Source: Actinomycetes bacterium
Lineage (GTDB): Bacteria; Actinomycetota; Coriobacteriia; Anaerosomatales; JAGXFU01
Direction: 5' to 3'
NCBI GenBank assembly: GCA_024637115.1
Contig: JAGXFU010000017.1
Location: 62,001 to 126,000, forward strand
DNA length: 64,000 nt
The notes beneath the pieces were generated by a model. It ran no database searches and was not told the origin of the DNA. It saw only the letters and a program-made list of their open reading frames with translations. The position numbers were made by a program, and so were the translations under genes. This document shows, piece by piece, positions 1-8,850 of the stretch (position 1 is its first letter; every line of letters starts with the position of its first letter).

Positions 1-74
1 AGCATCGCGTCTGCCTGGTCGCGACTCAACTCCTCGCCGGTACCCGCGGGATTCATCATGTCGTCCATTGCCAT
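1..74 (-). CDS. Partial hypothetical protein, N-terminus only
   Basis: A minus-strand frame begins with ATG at 74 and runs off the left edge. The visible start reads MAMDDMMNPAGTGEELSRDQ and continues for a few residues. A purine-rich AGTGAGGG lies immediately upstream of the ATG and could serve as ribosome binding site. It is divergent from the kinase gene that starts at 136, leaving a 61-bp spacer that would hold both promoters. Too little is visible to assign a family. Confidence 0.45.
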   Translation of the reverse strand, partial: MAMDDMMNPAGTGEELSRDQADAM

Positions 75-135
75 CCCTCACTCGCATTGCAGGTCTTCCC
101 AATCAGATAGTACCTTCACAGTAGTTGCCGCTACA

Positions 136-1887
136 ATGCGAATCGAACCTGCCGAGGAGACACGATTGGATCAGCCACTCATCCTCGACCGATATCGGCC
201 TCTCGAAGATCTGGCGAGCGGCGGATTCGGCGACGTCGTCCTCGCGTACGACACGCGCATCCAGCGACGCGTTGCCATCAAGCGTCTTCCGTTGCCTCAG
301 AGCCGCTTTGGCCCGCGCACCACACCTGCCGGTCTGGCCGAGGCTCGCACAGCGGCACTCCTCAACCATCCCGCTATCGTCACAGTCCACGAATGGGATA
401 CGGACTCAGACGAAGCCTTCATCATCATGGAGTTCATTGAGGGGCCCTCACTGGCTGATGTTCTCGACGAGATCGGAGCGCTCGATCTCGACACTGCAGC
501 GGCTGTCATCGAGTCAGTCGCCGGAGCACTCGAGTTTGCCCACGACAACGGAGTCCTTCATCTCGACATCAAGCCTGAGAACGTGCTACTCACCCGCGAC
601 GGGCACCCCAAGGTTGCGGACTTTGGCATCGCTGAACTCTCAACATCAACGGGTCACGGACCCGCCGTTGGGGGAACTCTCGGCTACATGCCGCTTGAGC
701 AGCTTCGTGGTGAGAGCCTCGATGAGCGTACCGACGTCTGGGGCTTTGCGGCACTCTGTTTCGAGTTGCTCACACACGCCAACCCCTTTGCATCGGAGTC
801 GATCGAGGGCGCTGTGTTCAAGGCAGAGATAGACGACCCACCCGCGCCGAGCGAGTTCGACTCCTCGTTGCCGCCCGAAGTCGACGACATCCTTCTCGCG
901 GCACTCTCCATTCATGCGTTCGATCGCTACACCTCGGTGGCCGAATTCGCACATCGCCTCCTTGCCTACCTTGGAGATCCTGCGATCGGCCGCGAGAACC
1001 TCGCCGAGCTCGCGGCCGAGTTCGCGGGTGAATCAGAACACACGCAGGCCGATTGGGACCACGTGGGCTTGTGGGATCGGCTCATCCGCTTTGGCGGCCT
1101 TGCCCGAAGACTCGCGGCCGGCCTGGCAAGTGCATGGCTCGTATGGTCCGGAATCGGCGTATTCGATCTCAAACCGGGGGCACTCGCCGGAGCCGCTGCG
1201 CTTGCCGCTGTTGCCGGCCTCCTGGCACCGGGACTTGGAACGGCGATCGGACTGCTCGCATTCGTGACCGGACTCGCGTTCGGGGGCTTCTACGTTCTCG
1301 CAGGCGCATTCGCGCTCGCAGGCGGGTTCATGTGGTGGTTCGTCGGCCGCAAAGGTGCGGCATTGTCCGGCGCACTGCTCACCCCGGCACTCGGGGTTGC
1401 ACGACTCGCCCCCGCCGGTTCCCTGCTGCTCGCCTACGAGGTCACGATGGTGCGCGCAACCTTGCTCGGTGCATACGCGGGCGCGCTCACGATGCTCGCC
1501 TCGGCAGCTTCGGGGGGTCGCGCACCATATCTCGACATCGACTGGCGCTTCTTTCTCGATCCGCTCGCCACACGTGTGACCGCTGGCGGACTGCGCGAAC
1601 TGCTCTCAACCCCGGCACCCCTGGCAGTCATCGCAGCCTGGGCGGCCGCTGCAGCGATCATGTCGCTGTTCTGCCGCTTTGCGAGCAGGGCTGCTGCGGT
1701 CGGCGGAGGATTCTTTGGCATGTTGGCGCTGTACGGCGGATACTCGATGGCCGATGTGATCGCTCGCTCCCTTGACGCTTCGGCAACATGGTCAGGCGAG
1801 CTCTTGCTCCCCCACCTGACTGCCTCTTCTATACTGGTAGTGCTTGTGATCGCCGCAGGGCCACCTCTGCGGGCCGAAGAAGAGTAA
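136..1887 (+). CDS. Membrane-anchored Ser/Thr protein kinase (non-RD catalytic loop)
   Basis: A 583-residue Hanks-type kinase. Residues about 20-280 hold the kinase domain: glycine loop in LASGGFGDVV, VAIK lysine, catalytic loop HLDIKPEN, DFG as VADFGIAE, and an APE-equivalent MPLEQ. The usual HRD arginine is leucine, so it is a non-RD kinase that probably does not need activation-loop phosphorylation. After residue 330 the protein is strongly hydrophobic with at least six likely membrane spans and no PASTA repeats, unlike the kinase encoded at 7037. An ATG at 58 is in frame, but the residues it adds look non-coding and overlap the divergent gene, so 136 is preferred. It is first in the FHA/PP2C/FtsW operon, in the position PknA-like kinases can take. 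The kinase call is secure; its substrate is unknown. Confidence 0.88.
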   Translation: MRIEPAEETRLDQPLILDRYRPLEDLASGGFGDVVLAYDTRIQRRVAIKRLPLPQSRFGPRTTPAGLAEARTAALLNHPAIVTVHEWDTDSDEAFIIMEFIEGPSLADVLDEIGALDLDTAAAVIESVAGALEFAHDNGVLHLDIKPENVLLTRDGHPKVADFGIAELSTSTGHGPAVGGTLGYMPLEQLRGESLDERTDVWGFAALCFELLTHANPFASESIEGAVFKAEIDDPPAPSEFDSSLPPEVDDILLAALSIHAFDRYTSVAEFAHRLLAYLGDPAIGRENLAELAAEFAGESEHTQADWDHVGLWDRLIRFGGLARRLAAGLASAWLVWSGIGVFDLKPGALAGAAALAAVAGLLAPGLGTAIGLLAFVTGLAFGGFYVLAGAFALAGGFMWWFVGRKGAALSGALLTPALGVARLAPAGSLLLAYEVTMVRATLLGAYAGALTMLASAASGGRAPYLDIDWRFFLDPLATRVTAGGLRELLSTPAPLAVIAAWAAAAAIMSLFCRFASRAAAVGGGFFGMLALYGGYSMADVIARSLDASATWSGELLLPHLTASSILVVLVIAAGPPLRAEEE

Positions 1888-1923
1888 GCCGGGACCCCCC
1901 CGGGTACCTGAAGGGACGCACGC

Positions 1924-2655
1924 GTGAGCATTCTGTCCGACTTCGAAGACCGACTCGCTGGAGCGGTTGAAGGCCTGTTCGCGGGCGCGTTTCGCTCCCC
2001 CGTGCAACCCGCCGAAGTCGCCAAGGCGCTCGGGCGTGCAATGGACGATGGTCGAACCGTCGGAGTGAGCACGATCTACGCACCAACCTCATACACGGTG
2101 GCCTTGTCCGCCGAAGACCGCGACAAGTTGGGCGACTTCGCTCCCACACTCGCGGGCGAGCTTGCCACATTCTTGATCGGACATGCATCGGAGCACGGCT
2201 ACAACCTGATCGCTCGTCCTCAGGTGACGTTCGGAGTGCACGATGACCTCAAACTCGGACGCTTCCGCGTGAGTGCGCAAATGACGTCACCGCCTGCCGA
2301 AAAGACTCGCGTCCCTGCCGGATCACCTCCACCGGTCACGTCGACACCCGCTCCGCGTGGCTACGAGGCACTCGCCACCGTGACGGTGAGCGACGTGCAA
2401 CATGACGTCGCTTTGAAAGGCGATCGCGTCGACATCGGGCGGCTTGCCGAAAGCGGCATCTGCCTCTCTGACGCCAACGTCTCGCGCGCCCATGCCACAT
2501 TCGTGCGCGAAGGTAAGGGATGGGCGATCCAAGATCTCGACTCAACCAACGGGACATTCCTCAACGGCGAACGCATCGAACGAGAGTCTTTGCGCAATGG
2601 CGACAAGATCCAGGTTGGCGCTACCGAACTCATCTATCACGAGCCAAGGGAGTAG
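1924..2655 (+). CDS. fhaA: FHA domain protein FhaA-like (DUF3662 + FHA)
   Basis: A 243-residue cytoplasmic protein starting at GTG 1924. The N-terminal 120 residues (MSILSDFEDRLAGAVEGLF onward) match the DUF3662 domain of mycobacterial FhaA. The C-terminal 80 residues form an FHA phosphothreonine-binding domain with the signature VDIGR, SRAHA and DSTNGTFLNG. In the FhaA family this domain reads phosphorylated partners of the PknA/PknB kinases, including the MurJ-linked complex at the growing wall. It sits 36 bp after a kinase gene and just before a second FHA gene and a phosphatase, the conserved actinobacterial order. Family assignment is firm; the partner is inferred. Confidence 0.92.
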   Translation: MSILSDFEDRLAGAVEGLFAGAFRSPVQPAEVAKALGRAMDDGRTVGVSTIYAPTSYTVALSAEDRDKLGDFAPTLAGELATFLIGHASEHGYNLIARPQVTFGVHDDLKLGRFRVSAQMTSPPAEKTRVPAGSPPPVTSTPAPRGYEALATVTVSDVQHDVALKGDRVDIGRLAESGICLSDANVSRAHATFVREGKGWAIQDLDSTNGTFLNGERIERESLRNGDKIQVGATELIYHEPRE

Positions 2656-2660
2656 CGCCG

Positions 2661-3077
2661 ATGGTCGACATCGTTCTTCTTGTTGGCAAGTTGCTCCTGC
2701 TCGCGCTGCTCTATCTCTTTCTGTTCGCAGCGGTGCGCGCCGGGATCGGACGGGTCGTCGTCGCGGGGCCTGCCGGTGTGAAGGCCCTCGCGATCAAGGT
2801 TGTCGAGGGTCCTCGGGAGCTGCGAGGCACCAAAGTCACGCTCACCGGGCCGGTCGTGATCGGCCGCTCACCGGACGCCGACATCGTCATCGCCGACGAT
2901 TTCGTCTCCTCACGCCATGCGCGTGTGGTTCCGCAGGGCGATGGCGTTGTGCTTGAAGATCTGGATTCCACGAACGGCACCGTACTCAACGGAGCACTCC
3001 TTGGCGCTCCGGCTGCACTGACCGCAGGCGACGAGATCACCCTCGGCACCGTGCGACTGAAGGTCGAGAAAGCATGA
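2661..3077 (+). CDS. fhaB: FHA domain protein FhaB-like
   Basis: A 138-residue protein with an N-terminal hydrophobic segment (residues about 4-28, MVDIVLLVGKLLLLALLYLF) followed by an FHA domain with VVIGRSPDADIVI, SSRHA and LDSTNGTVLNG. This is the architecture of FhaB/FipA, an FHA protein phosphorylated by PASTA kinases and linked to septal wall synthesis. The ATG at 2661 lies 5 bp after the fhaA stop, and the stop overlaps the next start by 4 bases (ATGA), so translation of the three genes is likely coupled. Reading further upstream in frame only overlaps fhaA. Confidence 0.92.
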   Translation: MVDIVLLVGKLLLLALLYLFLFAAVRAGIGRVVVAGPAGVKALAIKVVEGPRELRGTKVTLTGPVVIGRSPDADIVIADDFVSSRHARVVPQGDGVVLEDLDSTNGTVLNGALLGAPAALTAGDEITLGTVRLKVEKA

Positions 3078-4189
3078 CGCGCGGCGGACGACAGCACTAT
3101 GCGGGCCTCTCGGACACCGGTCGGGTCCGCACTCACAACGAAGATGCCGTGCTCCTCTCGCCCCCGCTGTTCGCAGTCGCCGATGGTCTTGGCGGGCATC
3201 AGGCAGGCGAGATAGCCAGCACCCTGGCGATCGAGACGCTCATGGCCAACGCTCCGGCGCGGGCTGACACCAAGTCGCTCGGACGCGCGATCCGTACCGC
3301 GAACCGGGAGATCCTGCAGGCGGCGAAAGAGGGATACGGCCGCGAAGGCATGGGCACGACCATCACCGCCGCGATCATCGAAGGTGAGCGTATCGCTGTG
3401 GCCCACGTCGGCGACAGCCGGGGCTACCTCTATCACGGCGGACAGCTTGAGCGCATCACCCAGGACCATTCGATGGTCGCCGACCTCATCCGCCAGGGCA
3501 AGCTCACAGAAGAAGAGTCACGCGTTCACCCCAATCGCAGCATCATCACGCGTGCGCTCGGCTCAGATCCAAACATGTATGCCGACACCTATGAAGTCGA
3601 TGCAGAGATCGGCGACAAACTTCTCCTATGCTCAGACGGTCTCACCGGGATGCTCACCGACGCGCAGATCACCGACATCCTCGGCTCGTACCGCGATCCT
3701 GAGTCGACCGTGCACGCCCTGGTCGACGCAGCGAACGCAGCTGGCGGGCATGACAATATCTCGGTAGTACTCGTTGATATTGCCGAGGAGGGCGAGATCG
3801 AGCCCCCCGGCCGTGGCGCACGCCTCTGGCTGTCTGTTCTTGTGTGGCTCTTTGCGGCGGCTGTCCTCGTGTTCACCGCCGGATGGGGCGTGTACCGATA
3901 CGCCCAATCGCGCGCATATCTCGTGAGCGACGAGGGTACCGTCTCGCTCTATCGCGGCGTACAGGGAACGGTCGTTGGGATGCAGCTCAACTGGCTCGAA
4001 GAAGAGACCACGATTACCGCCCGCGCCCTCGATCCCGTGACGTACGCCAGGCTTGAGCAGGGCATTCAAGTGGACAATGTCACAGCCGGACGTGAGTTGC
4101 TCACGGAATATCGCTCGCAAATCGCCTCCTCGACTGTTGGAGCACCCGCCGATCCAAGCGGGTCGATTCCGGCAGACACACAGCCATAG
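3074..4189 (+). CDS. pstP: PP2C-family Ser/Thr protein phosphatase PstP
   Basis: A 371-residue PPM phosphatase that should reverse the Ser/Thr kinases of this operon. The catalytic domain (about residues 5-240) carries RTHNEDA, ADGLGGHQAGE, GTT, HVGDSR, CSDGLT and HDNIS, giving the acidic residues of the two-metal site. A single membrane span follows at about 258-280 (LWLSVLVWLFAAAVLVFTAG), then a roughly 90-residue extracellular tail, as in mycobacterial PstP. The start overlaps the fhaB stop by 4 bases and the stop lies 8 bases before the chosen start of the FtsW-PBP gene. Confidence 0.94.
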   Translation: MTRGGRQHYAGLSDTGRVRTHNEDAVLLSPPLFAVADGLGGHQAGEIASTLAIETLMANAPARADTKSLGRAIRTANREILQAAKEGYGREGMGTTITAAIIEGERIAVAHVGDSRGYLYHGGQLERITQDHSMVADLIRQGKLTEEESRVHPNRSIITRALGSDPNMYADTYEVDAEIGDKLLLCSDGLTGMLTDAQITDILGSYRDPESTVHALVDAANAAGGHDNISVVLVDIAEEGEIEPPGRGARLWLSVLVWLFAAAVLVFTAGWGVYRYAQSRAYLVSDEGTVSLYRGVQGTVVGMQLNWLEEETTITARALDPVTYARLEQGIQVDNVTAGRELLTEYRSQIASSTVGAPADPSGSIPADTQP

Positions 4190-4197
4190 GAATGCAG

Positions 4198-6936
4198 ATG
4201 CGTACCCGCCGCAATACCGAGCTCCTGCTCCTTCTCGCGGCCGCGCCAGCCGTGGTCCTGGTATTCGTGCTCGCCCTTGGCAGCGAGCGCGCACTGACGC
4301 TCAGCTGGCGCGATATCGTGGTTCCACTCGGATTGGTCGGCGCATTCCTTGGGGCTCACCTCGCGGTGCGAAAATACGCCCCTGCTGCCGATCCCGTGCT
4401 GCTCCCGATCGTGGCGTTACTCTCCGGCATCGGTATTGCGTTCATCACGCGTCTCGACCCTGAGCTCGCGACCTCGCAGCTGACCTGGCTGTTCGCGGGA
4501 GTGGCAGCACTCGTGCTCACGCTGATCGCCGTACCGTCGCTTGAACGGGTCGCCCGCTACAAGTACACCGTGCTCCTCGTTGGCCTCACCTTGCTGATAC
4601 TGCCGGCGATCATCGGAGTTGAGGTGAACGGCGCCAAGCTCTGGCTGCGCTTTGGCGGCTTCTCCTTCCAGCCGGCTGAGATCGCAAAGATCCTGATCGT
4701 GCTCTTTCTGGCGGCCTACCTCGCCGAGAATCGTGAGGTTCTCTCGGTATCGACACGCCGGGTGCTCGGTATCTGGCTACCACCGGCCCGGCACTTGGGA
4801 CCCCTGCTTGCCATGTGGGCGATCTCACTGTTCATCATGGTGGGTGAGAAGGATCTCGGCTCAAGCCTGCTGTTCTTTGGGATGTTCCTGCTGATCGTCT
4901 ATGTGGCCACCGGACGTTCGGCATACGTGATCGTTGGCCTCGGCTTGTTCGCGGTGGGAGCCACGGCCGCCTACTTTGCCTTCACTCACGTGCAAACACG
5001 GGTAGCCATATGGATCGACCCGTTCGCCGATGCCGCCGACCGCGGGTACCAACTCGTGCAATCACTCTTTGCCTTCGCTGCAGGACGAATGCTCGGTGTG
5101 GGCGTGGGCAACGGCTTTCCTGAGCGCATCCCGTTCGTTGAGACCGACTTCATCTTCGCTGCGATCGGCGAGGAGCTCGGATTGGCCGGTGCCGCCGCGC
5201 TCATCATCGCGTACCTCGTATTCAGCCTCCGGGGCCTCTCGACCGCCGCCCGCGCACGCTCGGACATGGCCGCATTCACGGCTGCCGGCCTTGTGGGTGC
5301 CTTCGCCCTGCAGACGTTCGTGATCATCGGCGGCGTCACACGCCTCATCCCGCTCACCGGCATCACGCTCCCGTTCGTGAGCTACGGCGGCTCCTCGATC
5401 CTCTCGAACTTCATCTTGCTCGCACTGCTCCTGCGGGCCGGCGACGCCGGCACCGGCCAGAACACCGAACTCGTGAGCATGGGCCAGGCAGGCGTACTCG
5501 GTCGTATCGCACTCTCGCGACGCCTGATTCGCACTGCGAGCGTGATTTCCCTGCTCCTCACCGCGCTCATCGTGAACCTCACCTGGATCCAGATCATTCA
5601 AGCGAACGACCTGACCGCGCACCCGGCCAACACCCGTGGACTTGCCGAGGAGCTCCGCTCCCCTCGCGGCGCAATCCTGACAACCGACGGCACCGTTCTG
5701 GCCGAAAGCACCCAAGGGGATGACGGCCTCTACAACCGCACCTATCCGGAAGGCGCATTCGCCAGCCATGCGCTGGGCTACTACAGCTCCCGCTATGGTC
5801 GCGCGGGTATCGAGTCTGCTGCCAACGACGCCCTCACGGGCAAACGCGAGTTCCGTACGTTCCGGGACGCACTCGAATCGGCGGCAGGCCTGCCGGTACC
5901 CGGCAATGATGTGATTCTCACGATCGACGCAGACGTACAACGCGCCGCCGAGGAGGCACTGACCGGCAACCGCGGTGCCTGCGTTGCAATCGACCCTGCA
6001 ACCGGTGCGATTCTCGCCATGGCCTCGAGCCCGGACTACGATCCCAACGCGATCGACGGCGGGTGGGACGAGCTGTCTACGGCGGACAGCGCACCACTCT
6101 ACAACCGGGCCGCGCTCTCTCTGTATCCACCCGGCTCGACCTTCAAAGTCGTGACCCTCACAGGCGCGATCGGAGCCGGAACAGCTACTCCTGAGACCAA
6201 GTACGCCGGTCCGGCGACACTCGAGATCGGCAATGCGCCCGTCACAAACTATGGCGGAGGCTCCTATGGCGAGGTCGATCTGAGAAAGGCGACCGCGAGC
6301 TCGATCAATACCGTGTTCGCACAACTCGCCGTCGATCTGGGAGCCCGGGATCTGGTGGCGCAGTCAGAGCGCTTCGGCTTCAACGATGAGATTCCCCTCG
6401 ATATCCCGGCATCGATATCCCTCATGCCCGACCCGAACGAAATGACCGTCTGGGAAACGGCATGGGCGGGTGTGGGACAGCCCGTTGGCGAACACGATAG
6501 CCCCCCCGGTCCTCAGGCCACGGCATTGCAAATGGCACTCGTTGCAGCAGGAATCGGAAATGATGGCGCGGTCATGCAGCCATATCTTCTCGAACGCATC
6601 GCCGACGAAGCGGGTCGCACGCTCTCCGAGACCCGCCCACGCGTGTGGACCACCGCAACCGACGCCGCAACAGCCAACACGGTGACCGAGCTCATGGTCG
6701 GCGTGGTGAAGTCGGGCTCCGGAGGGCGAGCCGCGATCTCCGGGGTAGAAGTGGCGGGCAAGACCGGCACGGCGGAGGCCGGCAAGAGCAGTGGCACGCA
6801 CGCCTGGTTCATCACATTCGCGCCTGCCGAGAATCCCCGAATCGCGGTCGCAATCATCCTTGAGAACGCGGGTGTGGGCGGTCAGATCGCGGCCCCGCAA
6901 GCGCGAAAGGTACTTCAAGCAGGGATTGTCCGGTAG
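4198..6936 (+). CDS. FtsW/RodA glycosyltransferase fused to a penicillin-binding transpeptidase
   Basis: A single 912-residue protein joins two enzymes that normally are separate. Residues 1 to about 430 are a SEDS polytopic membrane protein with about ten spans and the family motifs GVEVNGAKLWLRFGGFSFQP, GEELG and FVSYGGSS; SEDS proteins polymerise lipid II. After a further span (about 445-465) comes a PBP2/PbpA-type transpeptidase with STFK (nucleophile about Ser647), SxN as SSIN (about 702) and KTGTAE (about Lys855). In mycobacteria rodA and pbpA are adjacent genes at this very place in the operon. ATG 4198 is chosen over 4192 because an AGGA lies 6 bases before it. The frame is open throughout, so this is a true fusion in the sequence. 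Whether it acts in elongation or division is not shown. Confidence 0.92.
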   Translation: MRTRRNTELLLLLAAAPAVVLVFVLALGSERALTLSWRDIVVPLGLVGAFLGAHLAVRKYAPAADPVLLPIVALLSGIGIAFITRLDPELATSQLTWLFAGVAALVLTLIAVPSLERVARYKYTVLLVGLTLLILPAIIGVEVNGAKLWLRFGGFSFQPAEIAKILIVLFLAAYLAENREVLSVSTRRVLGIWLPPARHLGPLLAMWAISLFIMVGEKDLGSSLLFFGMFLLIVYVATGRSAYVIVGLGLFAVGATAAYFAFTHVQTRVAIWIDPFADAADRGYQLVQSLFAFAAGRMLGVGVGNGFPERIPFVETDFIFAAIGEELGLAGAAALIIAYLVFSLRGLSTAARARSDMAAFTAAGLVGAFALQTFVIIGGVTRLIPLTGITLPFVSYGGSSILSNFILLALLLRAGDAGTGQNTELVSMGQAGVLGRIALSRRLIRTASVISLLLTALIVNLTWIQIIQANDLTAHPANTRGLAEELRSPRGAILTTDGTVLAESTQGDDGLYNRTYPEGAFASHALGYYSSRYGRAGIESAANDALTGKREFRTFRDALESAAGLPVPGNDVILTIDADVQRAAEEALTGNRGACVAIDPATGAILAMASSPDYDPNAIDGGWDELSTADSAPLYNRAALSLYPPGSTFKVVTLTGAIGAGTATPETKYAGPATLEIGNAPVTNYGGGSYGEVDLRKATASSINTVFAQLAVDLGARDLVAQSERFGFNDEIPLDIPASISLMPDPNEMTVWETAWAGVGQPVGEHDSPPGPQATALQMALVAAGIGNDGAVMQPYLLERIADEAGRTLSETRPRVWTTATDAATANTVTELMVGVVKSGSGGRAAISGVEVAGKTGTAEAGKSSGTHAWFITFAPAENPRIAVAIILENAGVGGQIAAPQARKVLQAGIVR

Positions 6937-7036
6937 CGCGACACAAGAGAGCAGCACGCGAGCGAGCATGTTTCCTATAGAATGTGTGAGTTAGGAACGA
7001 GTCGCTCGAGCGAGACGACATCAGGGAGTAGAACGC

Positions 7037-8845
7037 GTGGAAGATTTGGTGTTTGGCCGCAGGTACCGCGTGACCGAGAAGATCGGCGCCGGTGGCATGG
7101 CGGACGTATTCAAAGCGGTCGATGACGTCCTGGGCAGGACTGTTGCTGTCAAGGTGCTCCACGCCCGTTACGCAAGCGACCCTAATTTCGTGGCCCGGTT
7201 CCGCCAGGAAGCGCAGGCCGCAGCCAACCTCTCCCACCCAGGCATCGTGAACATCTATGACTGGGGTCGTGACGACGAGACGTACTACATCGTCATGGAA
7301 TATGTTCACGGCACCGACCTCAAGAAACTTGTGACCGAACGTGGGGCCATCGATCCAACGCGTGTCGCCGAATACGGCGCCCAGGTCGCCGGTGCCCTCA
7401 CCGTCGCCCATGGATACGACATCATCCATCGCGACATCAAGCCCCACAACATCGTGCTCACCCCCGACGGCGCAATCAAGGTCATGGACTTTGGCATCGC
7501 GCGCGCCGGCAACTCTCAACTGACTCAAACCGGCTCGGTATTGGGCACCGCACACTATGTCTCACCCGAGCAGGCGCAAGGTCGCACACTCGATCCGCGC
7601 ACCGATCTCTACTCGCTCGGTGTGGTGCTCTATGAACTCTCAACAGGCCGTGTGCCCTTCGATGCCGAATCGCCTGTCTCTGTTGCCCTCAAGCAGGTCA
7701 ACGAAGACCCGATTCCTCCTCGGCAGATCAATCCGGATATTCCGCCGTCGCTTGAGGCGGTCATCCTGCGGGCGATGTCCAAGTCGCCCTCCGAGCGCTA
7801 TTCCTCTGCCGAGGAGATGCGTCGCGACCTCACGAGAGTCGCCCAGGGCCGTATGGTCGAGGCTCCGGTCGCCGGCCCGTCGGACACCACGGTCATGCCG
7901 GCAGTGGGCGGCGGGGCACCGCGCGTGCGCCCCATGCCACGTCGTCGTAATCCCTGGCCGTGGATCTTGGGAATCGCTTTGCTCGTGCTGGTTGGCGTGG
8001 GCGCAGCCTGGGCGTTCGGCCTCTTCGATGGCGTGGAGCAAGTCGTTGTTCCGGACGTCATCGGCCTTACCGAAGTAGACGCCGTGACCGCCCTCGAGGC
8101 GGTCCAGCTCACCGTGGGAGAGACCGAGACCCGATTCTCCGAGGAACCCTCTGGCACGGTTATCAACCAAAGCCCCGAACCTGATGTCAGCATAGAGATC
8201 GGCAGCGAGGTCTCGCTCGTGGTCAGTGCAGGTCAAGAGCTCTTCATGCTGCCTGATTTCAGCGGGATGACTGAGAGCGATGCCATCAAAGCGGTGCGCG
8301 AGGCGGGATTCGAGCTCGACACCATACAACGTGAATACAGTAAGGAAGTCGCGGACGGTACGGTCATTAAGACGGTACCCGAGCCAGGCGCCCAGATTGC
8401 GGCCGGCACGCGAATCGTCATCTATGTCTCCAAGGGTACCGAGCTCACGCAGGTGCCGAGCGTGGTAGGCAACAAGCAGGGCGACGCCAAGACGGAACTT
8501 GAGAAGGCCGGGTTCGACGTAAAAGTGACCGAGGAGCCAAGCGATTCGGTCAACAAGGGTCTCGTTATCCGTCAGTCACCCGAGGGCGGGGTCTCGGTCG
8601 AAGCCGGGGGACAAGTCACGATCGTGATTTCTACAGGCCCTGATCTCGTTGAGGTACCCGGTGTTATCGACCTTGGCGAGGTGGAGGCGACAGGCGTGCT
8701 CAGGGACGCCGGGTTCGATGTCTCAGTGGACTATCAAACAAGCCCCGATGACGGAATCGTACTCACTCAGAATCCTGTGCCCGGAGCAATGGTGAAGCGC
8801 GGTGTGACCATCACGATCCTGGTTGGACAAGCGCCGGCACCCTAG
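7037..8845 (+). CDS. pknB: PASTA-domain Ser/Thr protein kinase PknB
   Basis: A 602-residue membrane kinase that senses muropeptides or lipid II and controls wall growth. The kinase domain (residues about 8-270) shows IGAGGMADVF, AVKVLH, HRDIKPHN (catalytic Asp about 133), MDFGIAR and SPEQ. A span at about 308-328 (WPWILGIALLVLVGVGAAW) precedes four extracellular PASTA repeats, beginning near VPDVIGL, LPDFSGM, VPSVVGN and VPGVIDL. The GTG at 7037 has GGGAG eight bases upstream. It lies 100 bp after the FtsW-PBP gene, so it may have its own promoter, and 5 bp before a sensor kinase. Confidence 0.95.
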   Translation: MEDLVFGRRYRVTEKIGAGGMADVFKAVDDVLGRTVAVKVLHARYASDPNFVARFRQEAQAAANLSHPGIVNIYDWGRDDETYYIVMEYVHGTDLKKLVTERGAIDPTRVAEYGAQVAGALTVAHGYDIIHRDIKPHNIVLTPDGAIKVMDFGIARAGNSQLTQTGSVLGTAHYVSPEQAQGRTLDPRTDLYSLGVVLYELSTGRVPFDAESPVSVALKQVNEDPIPPRQINPDIPPSLEAVILRAMSKSPSERYSSAEEMRRDLTRVAQGRMVEAPVAGPSDTTVMPAVGGGAPRVRPMPRRRNPWPWILGIALLVLVGVGAAWAFGLFDGVEQVVVPDVIGLTEVDAVTALEAVQLTVGETETRFSEEPSGTVINQSPEPDVSIEIGSEVSLVVSAGQELFMLPDFSGMTESDAIKAVREAGFELDTIQREYSKEVADGTVIKTVPEPGAQIAAGTRIVIYVSKGTELTQVPSVVGNKQGDAKTELEKAGFDVKVTEEPSDSVNKGLVIRQSPEGGVSVEAGGQVTIVISTGPDLVEVPGVIDLGEVEATGVLRDAGFDVSVDYQTSPDDGIVLTQNPVPGAMVKRGVTITILVGQAPAP

Positions 8846-8850
8846 GGAGC

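Noticed and set aside
5062..6324. A 420-codon open frame on the minus strand inside the FtsW-PBP gene
   Set aside because: It lies fully opposite a gene with intact SEDS and transpeptidase motifs, its translation is rich in Arg, Glu and Gly without any domain, and it is explained by high third-position GC.
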